Source of the DNA: Candidatus Nanohaloarchaea archaeon
GTDB lineage: Archaea; EX4484-52; GLR71
NCBI GenBank assembly: GCA_030594675.1
Contig: JAUVES010000025.1
Location: 1 to 7,720 of the forward strand
Reading direction: 5' to 3'
Length of the DNA: 7,720 bases
Under the pieces are notes generated by a model, which was not told where the DNA came from, ran no database searches, and saw only the letters and a list, made by a program, of their open reading frames with translations. Of this stretch, positions 1 through 5,029 are shown piece after piece. The first letter of the stretch is position 1; the number at the start of each line of letters is the position of its first letter. A program made the translations under genes and the position numbers.

Positions 1-1809
1 ACATTTCCAATATGGATAAAGCCAAAAATTGATGCTGAACCAGGACAATATATAATAACTTTCACAGCAACACTGGATTCAGACAGTTCTGTAAAGCATG
101 AAGATACAATAGATTTTATCGTCATGAAATGCCACGGGATAGAACTTACACCCCAGACAGAGCTTATAGAAGCTTGTGTAGGCGAGATAAGAACAGTAGA
201 TGTAACACTCCTTAATACAGGCAAGACAGCAGAGACATTTACATTATCATCAACAGCAGGAACTTTTGACAAAAGCACAGTAACAATCGCATCAGGTGCA
301 GAAAAAACAGCAACCTTATCAATTCCTGTCGCATCAAATGATGATACAATAACTCTAAGCGCACAGTCAACAATGTCTTATGCATCAGACAGCGCTGAAA
401 TAAGAATTACTTCAGAAGGCGCATGCTATGGAATAGCAGTCCTTAACATACCGCCGCATGTAAGCATATGCAAAGGAGACACTGCAAAAATTATCATAAC
501 AACAAAAAACATAGGTTACAAGACAGACTCATATGAACTGTCAACAGACGCGCAGAATGCAAATTTTGAAAAAAGTATAATATCACTGGAATCAAAAGAA
601 ATATCAGAGACATATCTTGAAATAGTAACAAACAACATGGATGTAGGCACATTTGATTATACTGTAATGATTGAGTCCGAGAATTCAAAAGACAAGGCAT
701 ATGGAAAAATAACAGTAGATCAGTGCTACAGCGTAGAGATATCTTCAGAAGAAAAGAGTGCGCAAGTATGCCCAGGAACAGCAGCAACATTGAAAGTGCT
801 TGTAGAAAACACAGGCAAGAAAGAAGACACATATACCTTATCAGTAAGTGACGGGTTCCTTTCTACAGAAGAGGTAACAGTAGCTGCTGGAGAAAGCAAA
901 GAAGAGCTGATTCTTATAAACACAGAACAGAACAGAACAGCAGATAAAACAATAACAGTCACAGTCACTTCAGAAAGAGCAGAAGACTCTATAGAAATGA
1001 CAGTAACTACAAAAGAATTTGATTCCTGCTATGGTGTAAGTGCATCAAGTGATACTGACAGCATCTTCGCAGAAGATATAAACGGCTACCTTTATACAGT
1101 AACAGTCAAAAATGACGGTGAATTTACAGCAGAGTACACTATAACACTCAAAGGACCAAAATGGGTTACTGTAAACCCTGAAGAATTATCTCTTGAGTCA
1201 AAAGAATCTGCAGACATATTTGTCTATGCATCACCTGAATACACCACAGCAGAAGGAACATACACAATAGAAGTCAATGTAGAATCAGATATGGGTGCAA
1301 CAGCACAGAAACACTTGCAGTTCGCTTTCAGGTCAGACAAGACAATTGCACCAATTACTGGAGAAATAATAACAGAAGATATTATAGACGACATAGAGCC
1401 TGATGTGACACCAGATGATTCTGACGAAAAAAGATTCCCAACAGGCATCATAACAGCAATAATAATTGGTATAATAATAATACTTCTTATTATTTTTGGC
1501 CCTGAACTCCTAAAAGAAGAGGAAGATGAAAAAGACAAAGAAAAGAAAGACAAAAAGGACGAAGAGAAAAAAGAAGTCAAAAAGATGGAAGAAATTAAAA
1601 AAGATATAAAAAAGTCAGCAAAGCCAATATCGGCACCTGTCAAAAAAGCAGAAGTAAAAAAGCCAGAGCCTGCCGCAGAAAAAAAGCCAGTCAAGAAAAC
1701 AGCAAAGAAGAAAAAGCCTGTTGAAAAAAAGAAGCCTGTACAAAAAAATAAAAAAGCAATTCGTGAGACAAGAAAAGATGACATCAAACAGATTTTAGAT
1801 AACATCTAA
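1..1809 (+). CDS. Large surface protein with tandem Ig-like repeats, one membrane helix and Lys-rich cytoplasmic tail (5'-partial)
   Basis: The reading frame is open from base 1, so the ATG at 124 is internal and the gene starts outside the window; 602 codons are visible before TAA at 1807-1809. Codons 1-43 are the end of one beta domain. Four more follow, starting at Cys44, Cys142, Cys242 and Cys343, with spacing of 98-101 residues. Each opens with a C-(H/Y)-(G/S)-(I/V) strand; later comes an N-T/I-G or N-D-G turn typical of COG1361/NEW3-like archaeal surface domains. The first three have a second Cys exactly 15 residues on (59, 157, 257), so disulfides are likely. An acidic linker (about 446-478) leads to an Ile-rich membrane helix (about 482-499). 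The tail (503-602) is packed with Lys, Glu, Ala and Pro and must be cytoplasmic if the Ig repeats are outside. No catalytic motif is visible. The role is inferred to be S-layer-like, adhesive or structural. The frame and architecture are clear; the function is not known. Confidence 0.9.
   Translation, partial: TFPIWIKPKIDAEPGQYIITFTATLDSDSSVKHEDTIDFIVMKCHGIELTPQTELIEACVGEIRTVDVTLLNTGKTAETFTLSSTAGTFDKSTVTIASGAEKTATLSIPVASNDDTITLSAQSTMSYASDSAEIRITSEGACYGIAVLNIPPHVSICKGDTAKIIITTKNIGYKTDSYELSTDAQNANFEKSIISLESKEISETYLEIVTNNMDVGTFDYTVMIESENSKDKAYGKITVDQCYSVEISSEEKSAQVCPGTAATLKVLVENTGKKEDTYTLSVSDGFLSTEEVTVAAGESKEELILINTEQNRTADKTITVTVTSERAEDSIEMTVTTKEFDSCYGVSASSDTDSIFAEDINGYLYTVTVKNDGEFTAEYTITLKGPKWVTVNPEELSLESKESADIFVYASPEYTTAEGTYTIEVNVESDMGATAQKHLQFAFRSDKTIAPITGEIITEDIIDDIEPDVTPDDSDEKRFPTGIITAIIIGIIIILLIIFGPELLKEEEDEKDKEKKDKKDEEKKEVKKMEEIKKDIKKSAKPISAPVKKAEVKKPEPAAEKKPVKKTAKKKKPVEKKKPVQKNKKAIRETRKDDIKQILDNI
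130..1335 (+). repeat. Four tandem ~100-residue Ig-like domain repeats (protein-level)
   Basis: The repeat units begin at tgc/tgc/tgc/tgc codons at 130, 424, 724 and 1027. The units are diverged in DNA but keep the same layout in protein: opening Cys, then in units 1-3 a second Cys 15 residues later followed by a Gly one or two positions on, then a hydrophobic strand, an Asn-containing turn and a T/S-rich strand. The bases before 130 are the tail of a further unit, so the array extends to the left. Divergence at the DNA level implies an old duplication and not recent slippage. Confidence 0.8.
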
Positions 1810-1850
1810 AATCTAACCTTTTTCTTTTTTACACTTTTTTCTTTTTTACA
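1790..1850 (+). terminator. Perfect 11-bp stem-loop plus duplicated T-tracts ending the + strand surface gene
   Basis: Bases 1790-1800 (agattttagat) and 1804-1814 (atctaaaatct) are perfect reverse complements around a 3-base loop (aac). The stem includes the TAA stop codon at 1807-1809. It is followed by four runs of 5-6 T at 1819-1823, 1825-1830, 1835-1840 and 1842-1847. Archaeal termination depends mainly on such T-runs; the added hairpin resembles a bacterial intrinsic terminator. The stem is very AT-rich, so it may be only moderately stable. Confidence 0.75.
1818..1850 (+). repeat. Tandem direct repeat of a 16/17-base T-rich terminator unit
   Basis: The unit c-T5-c-T6-aca at 1818-1833 is followed directly by c-T6-c-T6-aca at 1834-1850. 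The two copies differ by a single T. This doubles the T-tract after the stop codon and looks like a small tandem duplication of a terminator. Confidence 0.75.
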
Positions 1851-1854
1851 TATT

Positions 1855-2835
1855 CTATATAGTATCATCACCAAGCCCTTCGACACTGATATCAGTCATA
1901 GCATCAACAAAATAATTATATGTAAACTTAATGTTGAGATCAAAGGTGCATGTCGGGCCATCAAAAGATGGAACAGAACAAGTCACAGGAAACTCTGCCG
2001 TAGCACGGCCGGATTCCGCTATTTTAAAATAAAGGTCATTGATGCCTATATCACAAGCATCACCATTAATGCTCACATCAATATTATTAAGAGTTAAAAG
2101 GTCAAGAACATCATTGTTCCAGTTAAATGCATTTGAACAGTCGGATTCTGTAACCGTGCCACCACCTCTATCAATAACTTTGACCTTAAATGTAATATCA
2201 TTGTTATTAGTCAAAAGCAATGGCTGCTGTGTTGACATATCTATACCAAGCGGACCGGCTGTAGTATCAAGCACAATATTATGACTTTTTATAGTCTTAT
2301 CAATTTCCTTTGAAAGATACTCCTGCTCATCCAGCACCTCAATTTTGCCGACAGATGTGGTCACATAAGGATAACACACACGCACCCCTACAGAATATTC
2401 AAACACTTTATCTTTAGGAAGATTTCTAGGCGCATCAATAACCCATAGAACAGTGCGTGATTCACCATCAAGATCCATAGATTTTATAGGCGCACCGACA
2501 GAATCAAGCTTAAGGATACGAGAATCGCCGCCAACAAGGCTGTCAGCACCACTGACACTTATATCTGGAGGGTCACCCTCAAACCATTCATCTGTGCCCC
2601 TGCTAAGCCCGTAAAGATAGATATATACATCAGCAATATCTTTACTGCCCAGATTTTGCATACTAAGAGTAAGGATTGACGGATGCCCGCTAGACACCTC
2701 ATTTGAAGAAAAGTCAAAAGAATGGACTGTAAGGCCATTACCAAATCCAGAAGAAGAGCTTGAAGAACTTGAACCGGAACAGCCAGACAACAGCAGCACA
2801 AAAAACAGGCAGATATACAAAGACTTGAAATTCAT
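1855..2835 (-). CDS. Ser-linker lipoprotein of the local paralogous ectodomain family (copy 1)
   Basis: This 326-residue protein starts at ATG 2833-2835 and ends with TAG at 1855-1857. A short hydrophobic signal (residues 4-16) ends in the lipobox L-S-G-C, so Cys19 should be lipidated and the rest lies outside the membrane. Next comes a Gly/Ser spacer with eight consecutive Ser, encoded by mixed Ser codons. An N-terminal beta domain (about 36-165) holds an S-F-D-F strand, a Q-N-L-G turn and V-C-Y-P-Y at 153-157. A T-A-G-P junction (192-195) begins the second domain, with V-I-D-R-G-G-G, Cys233, the pair Cys261/Cys286, Cys296, and a closing Y-N-Y-F strand near 306-309. Copy 2 (2904-3872) shares this order closely, including CYPY, T-A-G-P, G-G-G and G-D-A-C. 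No enzyme motif was seen. It converges on the + strand surface gene with a 45-base gap. The start is supported by a TATA-like box about 31 bases upstream. Membership of the family is well supported; the role is unknown. Confidence 0.88.
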   Translation of the reverse strand: MNFKSLYICLFFVLLLSGCSGSSSSSSSSGFGNGLTVHSFDFSSNEVSSGHPSILTLSMQNLGSKDIADVYIYLYGLSRGTDEWFEGDPPDISVSGADSLVGGDSRILKLDSVGAPIKSMDLDGESRTVLWVIDAPRNLPKDKVFEYSVGVRVCYPYVTTSVGKIEVLDEQEYLSKEIDKTIKSHNIVLDTTAGPLGIDMSTQQPLLLTNNNDITFKVKVIDRGGGTVTESDCSNAFNWNNDVLDLLTLNNIDVSINGDACDIGINDLYFKIAESGRATAEFPVTCSVPSFDGPTCTFDLNIKFTYNYFVDAMTDISVEGLGDDTI

Positions 2836-2860
2836 AATAATAACTTTAATCTTAGTACCT

Positions 2861-2871
2861 TAAATATTTTT
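2861..2871 (-). promoter_or_regulatory. TATA-like promoter box for lipoprotein copy 1
   Basis: On the minus strand the sequence reads TAAAAATATTTAAGG, with the TATA-like core AAAATATTTA at 2870-2861. Its centre is about 31 bases from the ATG at 2835, so archaeal spacing puts the transcript start near 2840 and gives a leader of about 5 bases. No Shine-Dalgarno is present, which fits near-leaderless initiation. The box directly follows the T-tract of the preceding gene. Confidence 0.6.
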
Positions 2872-2918
2872 AAAAAAAGAAAAGAAAAAAAGAACTACTA
2901 CAATCATGCAGTAGGTTC
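2872..2918 (-). terminator. Stem-loop and T-tract terminator after lipoprotein copy 2, overlapping its stop codon
   Basis: On the minus strand GAACCTACT (2918-2910) pairs with AGTAGTTC (2899-2892). This gives 8 pairs with one bulged C and a loop of about 10 bases that contains the TGA stop (2906-2904). Runs of T broken by single C bases follow immediately (about 2891-2872), then the TATA box of the next gene. Stop codon, terminator and the next promoter are packed into about 60 bases. Confidence 0.7.
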
Positions 2919-3872
2919 TATGTAATCAACAGTTATTGCAGTATCTGAGGTCACATAATAGTTGTAATCAACAATGGCCCTTATATGATATTCTCTTGTT
3001 GGATCAACATTTGGATCTATTGGTATTGAACACCTCATAGTTGCCAGACCATCTCTGAGCTTAAGGTCACGAGCAGGACACGCATCACCAGGAACAGCAA
3101 GACCATCTATTTGAACAGCTATGTGAACTTTTCCTCTATCAGTACTTCCTGGTACAGATGTACAGCCAAGTCCAGGTAAAGTAGAGAATCCACCACCAAC
3201 ATCAGTTACCTGAAAGACAATAGGTATTGACTGACCGCTTCTTGAAATGACATTGGAATTACCTGCAAGTGATATATGGATTGGACCTGCTGTATTTATT
3301 GCTTCTGCCTTGCTTGTGTCCTGCACAACTCTCATTTCCTCTCTTGAGATTGATGTGACTGTTGAAAGCATGCTTGTCTCATATGGGTAGCATGCTCTTG
3401 CATAAAATGTATATGGAGATGATTCACCAGATTCAAGCTCCGGTGCAGTAAGTTGTGCATCTATAAGTGCAACGCCTCCCGATATACCCATCTCAGGATC
3501 AGGCGGAAGGAATTCATCATTTGGTATCTTCCAACTTCTGGAACTCTCAGTACTCGTACCAGTAGTTACCCCAGGAGGAGATGTTACAATACCACCAGTA
3601 ACCCATCGCCATTGCCTGACATCATCAAACTCATGACCATATATGAACACATGAGTATCACCAGTAACTTTCTTCTGACCTTGATTTTCAAGTTCTAGCA
3701 TAAGATATGCAGGGTCGCCTGAATACACTGACGATGTATCAAAGGAAAAGTCAGTAATCACAACACCTCTATCAGAAGCACCGGCAGACCCACTGCCTGT
3801 ACATCCAAGCACAAAAAAGACCATTAAGATCACGCCATAGACAAAAATTACATTAGTCGCTTTAAAGGACAT
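2904..3872 (-). CDS. Lipoprotein of the local paralogous ectodomain family (copy 2)
   Basis: I place the start at ATG 3870-3872, giving 322 residues. A TTG twelve bases upstream is in frame, but the sequence between them contains the ribosome site GGTGAT, so it is leader and not coding. The signal has a Lys at position 4, a hydrophobic core (8-22) and the lipobox V-L-G-C with Cys24, then a G-S-G-S-A-G-A-S spacer. An N-terminal beta domain follows (about 37-170), with D-F-S-F, an S-G-D-P turn, E-L-E-N-Q-G and A-C-Y-P-Y-E-T near 160-166. The second domain begins at T-A-G-P (194-197) and carries D-V-G-G-G, Cys237, the pair Cys265 (G-D-A-C) and Cys281, and ends with V-D-Y-N-Y-Y and A-I-T-V. The match to copy 1 is visible over the whole mature chain. 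No catalytic signature is seen; this is an extracytoplasmic lipid-anchored protein of unknown role. Confidence 0.88.
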   Translation of the reverse strand: MSFKATNVIFVYGVILMVFFVLGCTGSGSAGASDRGVVITDFSFDTSSVYSGDPAYLMLELENQGQKKVTGDTHVFIYGHEFDDVRQWRWVTGGIVTSPPGVTTGTSTESSRSWKIPNDEFLPPDPEMGISGGVALIDAQLTAPELESGESSPYTFYARACYPYETSMLSTVTSISREEMRVVQDTSKAEAINTAGPIHISLAGNSNVISRSGQSIPIVFQVTDVGGGFSTLPGLGCTSVPGSTDRGKVHIAVQIDGLAVPGDACPARDLKLRDGLATMRCSIPIDPNVDPTREYHIRAIVDYNYYVTSDTAITVDYIEPTA

Positions 3873-3876
3873 TACT

Positions 3877-3882
3877 ATCACC
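3877..3882 (-). promoter_or_regulatory. Shine-Dalgarno GGTGAT deciding the start of lipoprotein copy 2
   Basis: The minus strand reads GGTGAT, 4 bases before ATG 3872-3870. This matches the complement of the archaeal 16S 3' end (ATCACC). It selects the ATG over the in-frame upstream TTG (3884) and GTG (3881), which overlap the site itself. It is the only strong Shine-Dalgarno seen in the window. Confidence 0.7.
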
Positions 3883-3907
3883 AATACAAGATTATTGTGG
3901 GCCTACC

Positions 3908-3924
3908 TATATATAATTTTTGGT
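3908..3924 (-). promoter_or_regulatory. BRE plus TATA box for lipoprotein copy 2
   Basis: The minus strand reads ACCAAAAATTATATATAGG. The A-rich stretch fits a BRE and TTATATATA fits a TATA box centred near 3912. A transcript start about 26 bases downstream falls near 3886, leaving a leader of about 14 bases that just includes GGTGAT. It is the best promoter match in the window. Confidence 0.7.
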
Positions 3925-3945
3925 TATAAGAACTTAAAAGAATAC

Positions 3946-4917
3946 TTAATACAGCTTTATCGGCTCAACTGTAACAGTCACGCTATCTTTAAGCACATAA
4001 GTATAATCCACAACAGCCTTAAGCTTATAAGCAGTAGCAATCAGCACTGTTTCATCTGGTGGATCAAACATGCAGACAATCCGCTCAGAGCCGTCTTTGT
4101 ATATATCAAGGTTCTCAGCACTCTCAAGATTGCATATATCCATACCGGCTGCAGTTACAATGCCTGCCCGTGTAATCTCACTTGGAAGCACAAGATCAAG
4201 CTTTGTCACATTCGCAAGCCCGTCACCAAGATTTTCAATATTGATAGAAACAGACCACGCATCATAATCAATAGGGATCGGCTGGTCTGAAAAAGGAACA
4301 ATATTCACCTTCAATGGGCCATCTGTTGCAATATTGCTCCCAAGAAGATACATATTTTTGCGGGTATAAAAGCTTCTGGAAATTTCAAACGGCGTTGCAA
4401 AATAGATGTATGTATTGGTAAATGCAACTGTATCATAAGAGACCTGCAAAGCAAGATTGCATCTGGTCATCATGCCATAAAGCATTTCTTCAGAAGGTGT
4501 TACCAGCTTCCACTCAAAAAACTGCATAAGACCTGGCTTCATCTCAATGACATCAGGGTTGCCTGAATGTGAAGGGTTCATCTTAAAAGAATCAACAGTT
4601 TCAAAGCTGAACATATCAGAACAGTAATCACAAAGAAGCATATCACCATCATATGAACCCCCTTTATCAACTGAAACAAATATTGAATTATCGCCAGTAT
4701 TCTCAATCTCAAGACGCAGCGTAAACGGCTTGCTGGAAGAAAGAGTATTTGTTGGAATAATCTCAAGCCTATTGATAGAAAGGATATCAGAAACAATAAT
4801 CTCAGTATCTTCATTTCCGGAGACAGAAGAGGCGCCACTGCTGCCCGGAGCAGAAAAATCAACACAGCCGCTTACAAGAAACACAAGAGATACAAAAATA
4901 ACAATAAATTTACCCAT
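3946..4917 (-). CDS. Lipoprotein of the local paralogous ectodomain family (copy 3, with CxxC)
   Basis: I start this gene at ATG 4915-4917, giving 323 residues. An in-frame ATG at 4938 lies only about 9 bases beyond the TATA-like box and should not be transcribed; starting at 4917 also gives a standard signal (M-G-K then a hydrophobic core). The lipobox V-S-G-C lipidates Cys18 and is followed by a Ser/Gly/Ala spacer. The N-terminal beta domain (about 40-180) has E-I-E-N-T-G and a C-D-Y-C motif at 96-99 absent from the other copies, then Cys153 at the CYPY position. T-D-G-P (198-201) opens the second domain, with I-E-N-L-G-D-G, the pair Cys262/Cys282 and the closing V-D-Y-T-Y-V strand (303-308) with V-T-V-T-V. 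It is more diverged than copies 1 and 2. The CxxC could be a small disulfide or a metal or redox site; no thioredoxin fold is evident. The stop is TAA at 3946-3948. Confidence 0.86.
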   Translation of the reverse strand: MGKFIVIFVSLVFLVSGCVDFSAPGSSGASSVSGNEDTEIIVSDILSINRLEIIPTNTLSSSKPFTLRLEIENTGDNSIFVSVDKGGSYDGDMLLCDYCSDMFSFETVDSFKMNPSHSGNPDVIEMKPGLMQFFEWKLVTPSEEMLYGMMTRCNLALQVSYDTVAFTNTYIYFATPFEISRSFYTRKNMYLLGSNIATDGPLKVNIVPFSDQPIPIDYDAWSVSINIENLGDGLANVTKLDLVLPSEITRAGIVTAAGMDICNLESAENLDIYKDGSERIVCMFDPPDETVLIATAYKLKAVVDYTYVLKDSVTVTVEPIKLY

Positions 4918-4941
4918 AACATAATTATTGATGTGCATTGT

Positions 4942-4956
4942 TTATATTATTTTCAA
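4942..4956 (-). promoter_or_regulatory. BRE/TATA-like box for lipoprotein copy 3
   Basis: The minus strand reads CTTGAAAATAATATAAAC, a purine-rich BRE-like stretch followed by AATAATATAA centred near 4947. The expected transcript start about 26 bases on is near 4920, three bases before ATG 4917. This implies a leaderless or nearly leaderless message and argues against the ATG at 4938. Confidence 0.6.
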
Positions 4957-5029
4957 GTAAACCGAAAACTACTGTTTTTAGATTGCAGACAAAGCTCATT
5001 GAAAAGCTTACCGCCTCAACAGACAGATC

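Noticed and set aside
1224..1805. A 193-codon open frame on the minus strand, rich in Phe and Ser
   Set aside because: It is the exact antisense of the Lys/Glu-rich tail: AAA and GAA read as TTT and TTC. It has no start signal and its composition follows from the real gene.
3926..3945. T-rich stretch after the stop of lipoprotein copy 3 as a terminator
   Set aside because: The longest run is only four T with no stem. It may contribute to termination but is too weak to list.
3895..4290. A 131-codon open frame on the plus strand
   Set aside because: It overlaps lipoprotein copy 3 antisense, begins inside the promoter of copy 2, and its product shows no coherent domain; the minus-strand gene has a signal peptide and family homology.
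4964..5009. Two small inverted repeats after the 749-residue gene (5-bp stems at 4965-4978 and 4992-5009)
   Set aside because: Stems this short occur by chance in AT-rich DNA, and no clear T-tract follows on the minus strand; I do not call a terminator.
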